This document shows positions 8,966 through 17,408 of a stretch of DNA of 64,000 bases, piece by piece. Origin of the DNA: Pseudobdellovibrionaceae bacterium (GTDB taxonomy: Bacteria; Bdellovibrionota; Bdellovibrionia; Bdellovibrionales; Bdellovibrionaceae); assembly GCA_016719575.1 (NCBI GenBank), contig JADJYV010000013.1, forward strand, positions 1,054,001-1,118,000, given 5' to 3'. Positions within the stretch are counted from its first letter, which is position 1, and the number at the start of each line of letters is the position of its first letter. Below the pieces are notes generated by a model, which worked only from the letters and a program-made list of their open reading frames with translations, was not told the origin of the DNA and did not search any database. The position numbers and the translations under genes are program-made.

Positions 8966-9859
8966 TTAATTTTTAGCTAACTTAATTACTTTATCTTTAA
9001 CTTCCATAACAATCACGATCTGATCACGTAAAGGGCTAGTCCTACCCGTAAACCTTTCACTTTGGTGAAGGATCTCATTGCGCAACTCGTGAACCCCTTG
9101 TCTCGGCGCTAAACGAATGGCATTGCGCAATCCTTCTCCGCTCCACGTCTGACCATCCGAATTCTGAGCTGAAACTAAACCTTCGGTAGCTATAATGATG
9201 CGGTCTCGAGAATTCAACTGAATCTTCATGCTTAAAGGCTTCGTGTTAAACTCCTTTGAGAGACTTGGCCCACAGGCCTCTAAACTTTGTAGACCACTAT
9301 CCCCATAAACCTGCAAATAGGCCTCGACTCGTCCAACGCTGCTGTAGGAAAGCTCATAAGTTCGACGATCGATGACTCCATAGAACAAACTCGCTTTATC
9401 AGCATTTGTAATATTGGGAACCAATTCTTTTGCTAAAAGCTCTAACATTTTGTCTGGCTCGAGCCCTTTTCTAGCCTCCATCTGAGAAGAAATTTTGATC
9501 AAAACCGATAAAAAAAGAGACGACATGGTGTATCCAGATGAACTCGCAACCACAATCCCAAATTTTAATTTATCTTCATGTTCAAAAATATCGAAGTAAT
9601 CACCACCAAAGCGATCCCCAGGCAAATACTTTGAACTGACATCAAACCCACTAATATTTCGAAGCTCAGTCGGGGAAAGCATTTTTTGAATCAAACTAGC
9701 AAAGCGAATTTCTTCAGTCACTTGAGCGATCAATTTTTCTAATGAAGCATTGGCTTTGCCGAGCTCGTGCCGGTGCCGAGCAAGCTCTTTTTCAGTAGCA
9801 GCAAGGTCCGACTCTAGCTCCTGGATTCGCAGTTTGAGAGATTCTGTTTCTTTAGCCAT
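8966..9859 (-). CDS. SpoIIE/PP2C-like protein with degraded catalytic site
   Basis: The 297-residue cytoplasmic protein has an N-terminal coiled coil (about 1-52) followed by a SpoIIE-type phosphatase fold. The motif GDRFGGDYFD (81-90) keeps the GGD of the family. The next strand reads VASSSGY (104-110) where active enzymes have ADVSGHG, so one metal-binding aspartate is replaced. The C-terminal RDQIVIV stands where DDxT is usual. I infer a weakly active or inactive phosphatase acting as a binding module. AGGAAG precedes the start. Confidence 0.75.
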   Translation of the reverse strand: MAKETESLKLRIQELESDLAATEKELARHRHELGKANASLEKLIAQVTEEIRFASLIQKMLSPTELRNISGFDVSSKYLPGDRFGGDYFDIFEHEDKLKFGIVVASSSGYTMSSLFLSVLIKISSQMEARKGLEPDKMLELLAKELVPNITNADKASLFYGVIDRRTYELSYSSVGRVEAYLQVYGDSGLQSLEACGPSLSKEFNTKPLSMKIQLNSRDRIIIATEGLVSAQNSDGQTWSGEGLRNAIRLAPRQGVHELRNEILHQSERFTGRTSPLRDQIVIVMEVKDKVIKLAKN

Positions 9860-9923
9860 CGGCTTCCTATTTTATGTTGCGAACCTTGTCTTGGCCAAGC
9901 ATTCAAATGGCAGACAAGTCCCA

Positions 9924-11117
9924 CTAGCAATTTTCGCGACCTTGGTCTGATATACTAGAAATCCAATGAGTAAGGTTTAAAATTTCACCGTCGTGATTTT
10001 GTAGAATCCCCCTAGGAATCTTTTCTCTTTCGGTTGTGCTGAGATTATTTTTCTGATCCAACAGCTGGGTCAATCGCTTCTTCAACTTCTCCTGAATATA
10101 ATCAAACAGCCCGCGAGAAAGTAAATCCTGCCGAATCCACTGAGGTGAGAAATACGGACCAGCCCCTATCTCATCCATCTTCTTCTGAGCTGCGAAATGT
10201 CCCCAGGCCATTGTGGTCAGAGTCTGACAAACTATAAGCGCAAAAAACAGAATCATAAATTGTATGTTCTTATTTACGATATCATTTGATCCAAAGCCGT
10301 AGCCCCAAGCAAACACCCCTCTTATCTCCCCACAAACGACGAATCCAACCACCAGTCCAAACACACTAGCCAGTGTGTAGTCTTTGGCAATTTTCCTTGC
10401 GACATTGTCAAGCCTGCGTGAACGCCATCTCAAAACAAAAAGATGAGCTAAAAGCTCTCCTATCACAAAGGCCACCGCTCCATTTAAAGAGAGGGATCCC
10501 GACGAAAGAAGCAAGATGCAAAAAAACACCGACCAAGACTCGACGCCTATGAGCAAAGTCATTACGAACGAAGTCACCAACCAAATAAACTGAGAAGTAA
10601 AACGTCCGTCAGCAAGTAGAAAATGAATTTCACCTTCTGCTAAGGTTGATAGCAAAATCGACTGGTCGCGGAGTGCCAGCTGGGCACCAAGAAACACGAG
10701 TCCGAGACCAAAAAACATTTTAAATAATAATTTTCCAGCCCCGAACCAAAAATATATTAAATAGAAAACAACCGCAAATCCTATCAGAGTAGACCAGTGA
10801 ATCAACCAAATACCAAGTCCCATAAGAAGGATCGACCACACCGCCACCGAACTCAAACATAAAAGCAAAATTGAATAACGTTTAGAAAAAGTCCTCGTAT
10901 TCAATAGTGCCATCGCATTGTATTGAGTTCTAACCAGCCCACCACAACTGAGAGCGTACATCTTAGTAAGAAGAAGAATTTTAAATAATGAATTTTCGTT
11001 TTCAGAAAGGCCCAAAAATCTCTTCTGCAGAAACGCCCCGGCATCACTCAGGGCTCCTTGAAATAAGCCCAAACCGAACAACAAAAGACCAAGACATGCT
11101 AACCACATTAGAATCAT
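9924..11117 (-). CDS. Multi-pass inner membrane protein, function unknown
   Basis: About 397 residues with some eight to nine hydrophobic segments between residues 1 and 310 and a polar, lysine-rich cytoplasmic tail. The opening LGLLLFGLGLFQGAL and the repeated membrane halves are faintly like Na/Pi cotransporter-family (NptA-type) proteins, but the diagnostic QSSS motifs are not seen, so this is only a suggestion. The ATG overlaps the rsmJ stop codon (ATGA), so it is translated after rsmJ in the same operon. Confidence 0.65.
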   Translation of the reverse strand: MILMWLACLGLLLFGLGLFQGALSDAGAFLQKRFLGLSENENSLFKILLLTKMYALSCGGLVRTQYNAMALLNTRTFSKRYSILLLCLSSVAVWSILLMGLGIWLIHWSTLIGFAVVFYLIYFWFGAGKLLFKMFFGLGLVFLGAQLALRDQSILLSTLAEGEIHFLLADGRFTSQFIWLVTSFVMTLLIGVESWSVFFCILLLSSGSLSLNGAVAFVIGELLAHLFVLRWRSRRLDNVARKIAKDYTLASVFGLVVGFVVCGEIRGVFAWGYGFGSNDIVNKNIQFMILFFALIVCQTLTTMAWGHFAAQKKMDEIGAGPYFSPQWIRQDLLSRGLFDYIQEKLKKRLTQLLDQKNNLSTTEREKIPRGILQNHDGEILNLTHWISSISDQGRENC

Positions 11118-11851
11118 TGCGACCTCATATAAATATCGTAACGAACTACTTTGCCTTCGAAAGAATGACGAACTCCCGGCAACAAAGCCTCGGCCCCAGT
11201 CGGTCGCTTGACTACAACCCGTTTAACGGACCACTTGAGAGCCTCGTTTAGAACTTGAGCCGCATCTTCATCATTTCCCACAAGGTCCCGAAAAAGTACC
11301 ATCTCTTGCTTTGGCAATGCAGATTTTTTTTTATGAGGGTACATAGGATCGAAATATATAGCATCAAAATCTGATGAATTTTGACTAGATGATAAGAATT
11401 CAAATGCATCCGCGTTTACAAGACTTAACCTGGCTTGTATATCCGGAGCTTTTGTTAAGGCTTCGCGAAGGAGCGCATAGACCAACTTAGCTCTTTCAAG
11501 GGCAACAACCTCAAATCCCAGGTTGGTCATAAAGACAGCATCAATACCCAAGCCCGCAGAAAGATCAAGAACCTTACGCACCCCTTTAGAAAATCCTAAG
11601 GCTTTGGCAAGGAGTTCGTTTTTTCCGCGCAGGCCCTTTCGTTGGTAGTTCAGATGATCATTAACAAAATCTATCCTCAACACCCGATCAATTTTATCTT
11701 CTAAATGAAGACCCTGCTCTGTTAAGTAAACTTTATATGAAAAATTACCAACGTTAAGAGGATTCAACGGCGCCTGTAAAAAAAGACTCAAATCGAAAGC
11801 TTTTTTCTGAAGGACAGCAGTCTCACAAATTAAGCAGACTAAATTCCCCAT
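11114..11851 (-). CDS. rsmJ: 16S rRNA guanine-1516 N2-methyltransferase RsmJ
   Basis: Class I SAM-dependent methyltransferase of about 245 residues. The SAM loop is LDLSAGLGIDA and the family-specific catalytic region is YFDPMYPHKKKSALPKQE, followed by VVVKRP near the C-terminus; this combination is characteristic of RsmJ (YhiQ). ATG at 11851 is preferred over a TTG eight codons upstream. It overlaps the preceding prenyltransferase gene by 13 bases and the following membrane protein gene by four, forming a tight operon. Confidence 0.88.
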   Translation of the reverse strand: MGNLVCLICETAVLQKKAFDLSLFLQAPLNPLNVGNFSYKVYLTEQGLHLEDKIDRVLRIDFVNDHLNYQRKGLRGKNELLAKALGFSKGVRKVLDLSAGLGIDAVFMTNLGFEVVALERAKLVYALLREALTKAPDIQARLSLVNADAFEFLSSSQNSSDFDAIYFDPMYPHKKKSALPKQEMVLFRDLVGNDEDAAQVLNEALKWSVKRVVVKRPTGAEALLPGVRHSFEGKVVRYDIYMRSQ

Positions 11852-12924
11852 GCTTGCCACTGTGCCCAATACCAAATGTTTTCCGCTGCCCAGAGAAAAA
11901 GTGTGATCAGGACTAAATTGTAGCCCAAGCGTCGAGATCGAAGAAGGTCAGATCCAATCGAACTTCGAAGATTGTTGAGGCTTATAAAAAAAGGCAACGT
12001 ACAAAAGCTTAAAACCGTACAAACAAACCAAGTCCAAAAGACTCCGGAATAGCGAAGGTGGTATGTAACAAACATAGCCATAAAAATGAGCCACCAAACT
12101 TTGAGTAAGACTTTTGTTTTATCAAAGCCCAACCACGTCACCGTATTTTGGTAGCCCGCCTGAGAGTTTATCATTATATACTCAAAGTTTTTAAGATGCT
12201 GCAGAAACACAACAAGCCAGCCCCAGATAATTCCTAAATAAAGACTTTCAATATCCCAAAATCCCGAAATTGAAATTTGGTAACCTGTTGTCAGCAAGGG
12301 TCCCAGAAGTAAAAAAACAAAAAACTCACCGCCCTTGTGATACTTAAACGAGCCCTTTTTTAGAAACTGTGCCCAAATTCCCACCATTGTTGTGAGTAAA
12401 ACAACACCTATAACCATCGGAAAGGCAAAGATCACGAGTCCAGCAAGAAAAAATGCCAAAACAACAAAAAAGTGAGCAAAGCTCCGGACCTCAGAAGCGG
12501 TCATCCAGCCTTTTTGAATCACTCGGCTTCCCGCCTGTCGATTGATTCTATCAAGGCCCTTCATATGATCTGTGTAGTCATTTCGAAGATTCACAGCAAT
12601 ATAAGCCGAAAGTATTCCGAAAGTGCTCACTAAAACTACCATTGGATCTTCGATTGTTCCGTCTGCATTATTTTTTACAAGAATTAAATAGACCGGAAAT
12701 AAAATAAGAATAAAAGCGCGCACTTTAAGAAGGTGAGATATTAAAATTGCAAACGAGGGTCTCTTTATTTCTGGTACGGGTACGATTTCGAAAGTAACTG
12801 TTTCCAGCGAAGAATTTGCATTCAGTGTTTGAATAGGCAAAGCTCGGTGAGTTTTTGAGAAGCTTCCCAAAAGATACGACTCAAATTCGGGCGATCCCTT
12901 TGACAGGGTCTTAACTTCAGTCAC
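11839..12924 (-). CDS. UbiA-family prenyltransferase, atypical second motif
   Basis: Membrane protein of 361 residues with a soluble N-terminal extension of about 55 residues and roughly eight membrane segments. The first Asp-rich motif NDYTDHMKGLD (115-125) fits the UbiA NDxxDxxxD pattern. The second motif, normally DxxxD before a (R/K)xG, reads as HLKNFEYIMINSQAGYQN without the aspartates. It lies directly after a polyprenyl diphosphate synthase gene (eight-base overlap, GTG start), so it likely uses that product. A true menA exists at 18373-19254, so this paralogue may have another acceptor or be inactive. Confidence 0.72.
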   Translation of the reverse strand: MTEVKTLSKGSPEFESYLLGSFSKTHRALPIQTLNANSSLETVTFEIVPVPEIKRPSFAILISHLLKVRAFILILFPVYLILVKNNADGTIEDPMVVLVSTFGILSAYIAVNLRNDYTDHMKGLDRINRQAGSRVIQKGWMTASEVRSFAHFFVVLAFFLAGLVIFAFPMVIGVVLLTTMVGIWAQFLKKGSFKYHKGGEFFVFLLLGPLLTTGYQISISGFWDIESLYLGIIWGWLVVFLQHLKNFEYIMINSQAGYQNTVTWLGFDKTKVLLKVWWLIFMAMFVTYHLRYSGVFWTWFVCTVLSFCTLPFFISLNNLRSSIGSDLLRSRRLGYNLVLITLFLWAAENIWYWAQWQAWGI

Positions 12925-13876
12925 TCGTTTTTTTTCTCCAGTAGAGAAGGTCCGTAAGTGGATTCAAATAGGTTATGAGTTTTTCTTCACTCGGAATAAG
13001 ATATTTTTTTAATCTCTCTGAATGATGAAAATAAAGACCAATGAGTTTTTCATTGGCCATGTCAAAATCTTTCACCTTCTGTTCAAAAACCTCTCGGCCC
13101 CCAATGCCATTATAAAAGGCGTCGAGATCTTTTGAGCGAATCACATGATTGATCTGCTGACGATCGAGTCCCTCGCAAGCAAAGGCTCCAAAAGAATTTA
13201 AATAACCAGACTTTAAATCTCCTAAGATCGCTTTACTCTCATAGTTACGAATATTGTAATCCAAAAGATCATCACTTCGCTGAAAAAGCTGGCCAAGAAG
13301 CGTTCCCATTTCTTCTAAAATACCGTGAAGATCCTTATCATACCTCTCAAGAGCAATAAAAGGTGCACGCAAACACCATTTAAAAAGGGACGCCGTTTTC
13401 AAGTTGTGAATGCGATCCAACTGTTCTAAGGATACAAAGAAATCTCCAACAACAGAGTCCTGCAACCACTCTCCCTCGAGTAGATCTGAAATGACCTCCG
13501 AAGTGTATTGGACTAATTTAATATTTCCGTGGCTTGATAGGTTTACCATCACTCGAGCCAAAAGATAGTCACCTGCTAACACCGCATACTCTGGTGTGTA
13601 TTTAAGCCAGGCGGTCGTTTTTCCACGACGCAAATGGGAACGGTCCACCAGATCATCATGCAGCAAAGAGGCATTGTGAATAAACTCAATAGTTTGAGCT
13701 AAAAGGTGCTCACACTTTGGTGGCAGCGATAGGGCATCGCTCATCATCCAAATCAATTTTGCGCGGAAGCCTTTGCCCCCGTTAAACAAATCCTCATAGA
13801 GGGAGGTCAACTTTGGCAAATAGGCCGGGAAATCCTTGGAATCGTAGACTTTAAGATCTATGACATTGCGCTGCAA
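12917..13876 (-). CDS. Polyprenyl diphosphate synthase
   Basis: Trans-isoprenyl diphosphate synthase of 319 residues that elongates isoprenoid chains, likely the menaquinone side chain. The first aspartate-rich motif is DDLVD (74-78) with RRG downstream, and the second is SDDLLD (201-206). The start is a TTG with AGGAGACTAAT upstream. It heads an operon with the UbiA-like protein, rsmJ and a membrane protein. Chain length (hepta-, octa- or other) cannot be fixed by eye. Confidence 0.88.
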   Translation of the reverse strand: MQRNVIDLKVYDSKDFPAYLPKLTSLYEDLFNGGKGFRAKLIWMMSDALSLPPKCEHLLAQTIEFIHNASLLHDDLVDRSHLRRGKTTAWLKYTPEYAVLAGDYLLARVMVNLSSHGNIKLVQYTSEVISDLLEGEWLQDSVVGDFFVSLEQLDRIHNLKTASLFKWCLRAPFIALERYDKDLHGILEEMGTLLGQLFQRSDDLLDYNIRNYESKAILGDLKSGYLNSFGAFACEGLDRQQINHVIRSKDLDAFYNGIGGREVFEQKVKDFDMANEKLIGLYFHHSERLKKYLIPSEEKLITYLNPLTDLLYWRKKTSD

Positions 13877-13965
13877 ATTAGTCTCCTGAGGGGGCGTTTA
13901 AAACGCCGTAAGATTTCAAATTAATGTGCTTGCTGTCAAGGAGTCCTTCATCTTACAAGTTAAAA

Positions 13966-14391
13966 ATGAGCTTAAAATTTCAAACCGAAATGCGCCTTAA
14001 GTTCCGCGATGCGGATCCTGCCCAAATCATGTACTTTGCTAATATTTTTAGCCTTGCCCACGATGCTTTTGAAGAGTTTATCGTTAAGGCGGGTTATAAA
14101 TACGAAGAATGGTTCACCAAGGACCTTCACATGGTCCCAATACGCCATGCCGAGGCAGACTACAAGGCTCCACTCGTGCCTGGTGGACTTTATACTGTTG
14201 TTGTTCAGGTTGAAAATCTAGGAACCACTTCTTTCAAGATGAAATACACCTTTGAAAGCAAGGCCGGGATTCATGCAACGGTGAAAATGGTACATGCCGT
14301 ATTAGACCCCCACACCCAACAAAAGATACCTTTGCCGCATATTATGAGACAAAGACTATCTGCATACCTTGGAGTCGCCCATGGAAGTTAA
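13966..14391 (+). CDS. Hotdog-fold acyl-CoA thioesterase
   Basis: About 141 residues of the 4-hydroxybenzoyl-CoA thioesterase type. The opening MRLKFRDADPAQIMYF and the following HDAFEEF helix are the usual active-site region of DHNA-CoA thioesterase/YbgC-like enzymes. In this neighbourhood, beside menaquinone genes, hydrolysis of 1,4-dihydroxy-2-naphthoyl-CoA is a reasonable inference. ATG at 13966 matches the family start; an in-frame ATG at 13924 would add 14 unlike residues. It overlaps the next gene by 11 bases. Confidence 0.82.
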   Translation: MSLKFQTEMRLKFRDADPAQIMYFANIFSLAHDAFEEFIVKAGYKYEEWFTKDLHMVPIRHAEADYKAPLVPGGLYTVVVQVENLGTTSFKMKYTFESKAGIHATVKMVHAVLDPHTQQKIPLPHIMRQRLSAYLGVAHGS

Positions 14392-14827
14392 ACAAAAAGA
14401 GTGGTGGCAGGACGGTGTCCGTTTTCAATGTCAAGGATCAGGAAAATGCTGCACCTCTCATGGCGAGTTTGGTTTTGTCTTTATGACTCCCGAAGACCGC
14501 AAACGCATGGCCAAAGCACTAAAGATGAGAACGAGCGACTTCACTAAAAAGTACTGCCAAAAAACAGGGGGGATCTACCATCTCATAGAAACCGTAGGAA
14601 AACCCGACTGTATGTTTCTTAATGGGAAAAGCTGCACTGTCTACGAAGGCAGACCTACCCAATGCCGAACCTGGCCATTTTGGCCCGAGGTCATGAATGC
14701 CAAGTCCTGGAAAAAAGACGTCGTCGAATTTTGTCCCGGTATAGGTAAAGGCAAAATCATCTCTGGCAATGAAATCGAAAAAATTCTCAGTGAGCAAAAA
14801 AACAGCGAAAAAGGATTTGGCAAATGA
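14381..14827 (+). CDS. YkgJ-family cysteine-cluster protein
   Basis: About 148 residues with the YkgJ pattern: CxxxxxCC (CQGSGKCC near residue 17), a central Cys pair around CMFLNGKSC, then a CRTWPFWP motif and a late Cys (FCPG). This family probably binds a metal or iron-sulfur cluster; its reaction is unknown. The ATG at 14381 has GGAG six bases upstream inside the thioesterase gene, and the stop overlaps the next start by ATGA. Confidence 0.85.
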   Translation: MEVKQKEWWQDGVRFQCQGSGKCCTSHGEFGFVFMTPEDRKRMAKALKMRTSDFTKKYCQKTGGIYHLIETVGKPDCMFLNGKSCTVYEGRPTQCRTWPFWPEVMNAKSWKKDVVEFCPGIGKGKIISGNEIEKILSEQKNSEKGFGK

Positions 14828-15891
14828 GTGACTCTCAAAAGTGGCTAATTTTGGTGCTCCTCGCTGCCTTCGGTTCCTTACTTTATCTGCTGCAGCCAAT
14901 TTTAACACCTTTTTTGGCGGGATTTCTGCTTGCCTATCTCGCAAGCCCTATCGTTAACCGCCTAGTTTCCTGGAAAGTCCCTCGCATTGGCTCCGTCTTC
15001 ATTGTTTTTATTGCCTTTTCCCTATTTTTTTTAATTATCATTGGCGGGTTGATCCCAGGAGTTAAAAGCCAAATTGTTTATCTTAACACAAAGATGCCTG
15101 ATTTTATCCGTTGGATAAACAGCCAAGCTATACCTTGGATTGAAGAAACCACTAATGTAAGCCTCACCCATATCGACATTAGTATGATTACTGATTTTAT
15201 TGGCAACTCCTGGCAAGAGGCCGGATCCTTCGTTGGTCAGGTTCTCTCTCGCATCGCAACCTCGGGAATGTCCATCATAGGTTTCTTAGGCAGCATGGCT
15301 CTTGTTCCCATCGTCACTTTTTATTTGATGGTTGATTGGACCAAGATATCGGTAGAGATAGAAAAACTACTCCCTCGCCACATTCAACCTCAAGTCACAA
15401 GCTTAGTAAAAGAATGTGATGATGTTTTAAGTTCCTTCTTTCGCGGACAGTTTTTAGTAATGATTAGCCTGACTATCCTGTACACGCTTGGGCTTAAAAT
15501 TGTCGGTTTGGAGATTGCCGTTATTGTTGGCTTGATTGCTGGACTCGGCAGCATTATCCCCTACTTCGGCTTCACTCTTGGCATCGTCATTGCCACAATC
15601 GCTGCTATCTTTCAGTATCAAGAATTTTTACCCATCGTGTGGGTATGGACAGTCTTTGGTGTAGGGCAAATAATAGAAGGATGGGTGCTCGTTCCTTATC
15701 TTGTTGGAAGCAAAGTTGGCCTTCACCCCGTCGTCGTTATTTTTTCAATTTTAGCCGGAGGACAACTCTTCGGATTTTTTGGAATGCTCATCGCGATCCC
15801 CGCTGCTGCAGTCATCGTTGTGCTCTTGCGACATGTACGTAGAAAATACCTTGCAAGTGATCTGTACTCCTCAGAGGCCAGCAAGCAATAA
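14824..15891 (+). CDS. AI-2E family transporter (PerM/YdiK type)
   Basis: The 355-residue inner-membrane protein has paired hydrophobic helices at the N-terminus, a polar central loop (about residues 70-140), and a helix-rich C-terminal half with the family's GLGSIIPYFG and GQIIEGWVLVP motifs followed by LHPVVVIFSILAGG. Members export small molecules or ions, with AI-2 (TqsA) as the name-giving case; the cargo here is unknown. It is translationally coupled to the YkgJ gene. A TCAGAGGC/GCCTCTGA hairpin spans its stop codon. Confidence 0.88.
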   Translation: MSDSQKWLILVLLAAFGSLLYLLQPILTPFLAGFLLAYLASPIVNRLVSWKVPRIGSVFIVFIAFSLFFLIIIGGLIPGVKSQIVYLNTKMPDFIRWINSQAIPWIEETTNVSLTHIDISMITDFIGNSWQEAGSFVGQVLSRIATSGMSIIGFLGSMALVPIVTFYLMVDWTKISVEIEKLLPRHIQPQVTSLVKECDDVLSSFFRGQFLVMISLTILYTLGLKIVGLEIAVIVGLIAGLGSIIPYFGFTLGIVIATIAAIFQYQEFLPIVWVWTVFGVGQIIEGWVLVPYLVGSKVGLHPVVVIFSILAGGQLFGFFGMLIAIPAAAVIVVLLRHVRRKYLASDLYSSEASKQ

Positions 15892-15899
15892 GCCTCTGA
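15871..15899. other. Hairpin at convergent gene ends
   Basis: Eight-base perfect inverted repeat TCAGAGGC...GCCTCTGA with a 13-base loop, overlapping the transporter stop codon and ending just before the stop of the convergent ferredoxin gene. No T-run follows on either strand, so it is not a classical terminator. It may protect 3' ends or be chance. Confidence 0.35.
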
Positions 15900-15901
15900 T
15901 C

Positions 15902-16231
15902 TTAAAGTCTCTTAAGCAAGTCTTTCAATATTCGCTCACGATCTTCTTCTGGATGAACTGTTGATACTTCCATTCGTTGCACGGAAGTATCAACTGGAAT
16001 ATAGCTCACCGCCACAGCATCCTTAATGCAGACATCGAGGCAACCAGAGTTAATCACGCGAATTCTCTTTCCATAACCACGATCTTTTAATTCACTCTTG
16101 AGATATTTTTTTAAGTTATCGCTCGCATTGCCGGACTCTTTTAATTTTAAACCATCAAGACTTTTTCCGCACTTTTCGCAGATTAAAAAGATCCCATCTT
16201 GCCAAGGAGTTTTTTGATTTTCAATAGACAT
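15902..16231 (-). CDS. Thioredoxin-fold [2Fe-2S] ferredoxin
   Basis: The 109-residue protein has CEKC near residue 18 and the pattern GCLDVCIKDAVAVSY near residues 64-78, which is the ligand and loop arrangement of the thioredoxin-like (2Fe-2S) ferredoxin family. It likely carries electrons in the cytoplasm. Its start overlaps the menE stop by 11 bases, placing it last in the menA-menC-menE operon, so a link to quinone metabolism is possible but unproven. Confidence 0.82.
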   Translation of the reverse strand: MSIENQKTPWQDGIFLICEKCGKSLDGLKLKESGNASDNLKKYLKSELKDRGYGKRIRVINSGCLDVCIKDAVAVSYIPVDTSVQRMEVSTVHPEEDRERILKDLLKRL

Positions 16232-17408
16232 ACAATTCCTTTTTCAGCTTTTCCCAAAGGATTTTACCAAGGTCCGACCGGGGAACCTCTCGAATATATC
16301 GAATCTCTCGTATTCTTTCAAAGGGCAAGACCTCTTTGTCGTAGATTTCTCTTATTTGCGAACTCAGACTATTGTCATCTGAAAGCGTAGTAACCAAATG
16401 AATTTCAGTACCGAGTCTTTCGGACGGAGCATCTACTAAATAAAAATGCGAAGGTGTCGATGAGTCTACAACGGAAACAGCACGAGCAAAAATATTGCGA
16501 AGCCGTCCCATAGAACTTGCTTCACCGCCAATCTTAATAAAATCCCCAATGCGCCCAATGATCCGAATATAGGCCCCCTGCAACTCCGCCACATCTTCGG
16601 TGGTAAACCAAGAATCAACCTTTGGGTCCCAATCACGAAAACTCCCATCCTTCTGCCGTTGCACATAAAGACTCAATAAAGAGTTTCCTTTTACCTGCAA
16701 AAGACCTTCGCTATTTTTGTGCCATTCAATATGGGTAAGCTTTTTGGCAAGCGGCAACTGCTCATCACACAAGCTCTCGAGTGTCGCTGTTGCGATTTGC
16801 GAACACGTCTCTGTCATCCCATAACTCGGAAGCAAAGGCCAACCTAGTTTTTTAGCCTGAAAATACAGATTTTCGGACAAAGCGCCTCCTCCCACAATAA
16901 CAGCGCGCAAATATTTGGGTGCCTTCAGCTGAGCCTTTACGCAATCAAGAACTTGAGTTGGCACCATCGAGGCAAGCGTCACTCTCTGCTCATTCATTAA
17001 ATTAAATACTCGCTGGGGATCCCACTTTTCGGTGTTTCGGACAACGTGGCTCCTTGAAAGCGTTGAGCGTGCCTGAATGCCGAGACCACCAACGTGAAAT
17101 TGGGGCAAAGCCTGCAGCCACTTATCAGTCGCAGTTACCTGCAAATGTTTATTGACGGAAATAGCCGAATTTAAAAACGCAGCCTTTGAAAGCGCTACGA
17201 GTTTAATTTGAGAGTTAGACTCAGCTGTTGATCCCGAAGTAGCAAGCCATATATGACCTTGTAGGTTTCTTATCTTAGAAGTCTCTCGAGCGATTTCCAC
17301 CAAAGACTCAAGATCTTCAAATAGAAAACGCGGATTTAATAAGATGTAGTTTTCATTGCTTTCCCAATTTATCTCTTCAGGATTTAGCGTGTCTTGAGTT
17401 GATTCCAT
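16221..17408 (-). CDS. menE: o-Succinylbenzoate--CoA ligase
   Basis: AMP-forming acyl-CoA ligase of about 395 residues that activates o-succinylbenzoate in menaquinone synthesis. The P-loop-like A3 motif LATSGSTAES and the A5 motif SYGMTETCSQ are clear, as is a late TTEDVAEL/GRIGDFIKIGGE segment for adenylate binding and domain rotation. The ATG at 17408 has GAGGGAG upstream; upstream in-frame codons lie inside menC. It is shorter than typical MenE by roughly 60 residues at the N-terminus. Confidence 0.88.
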   Translation of the reverse strand: MESTQDTLNPEEINWESNENYILLNPRFLFEDLESLVEIARETSKIRNLQGHIWLATSGSTAESNSQIKLVALSKAAFLNSAISVNKHLQVTATDKWLQALPQFHVGGLGIQARSTLSRSHVVRNTEKWDPQRVFNLMNEQRVTLASMVPTQVLDCVKAQLKAPKYLRAVIVGGGALSENLYFQAKKLGWPLLPSYGMTETCSQIATATLESLCDEQLPLAKKLTHIEWHKNSEGLLQVKGNSLLSLYVQRQKDGSFRDWDPKVDSWFTTEDVAELQGAYIRIIGRIGDFIKIGGEASSMGRLRNIFARAVSVVDSSTPSHFYLVDAPSERLGTEIHLVTTLSDDNSLSSQIREIYDKEVLPFERIREIRYIREVPRSDLGKILWEKLKKELYVY

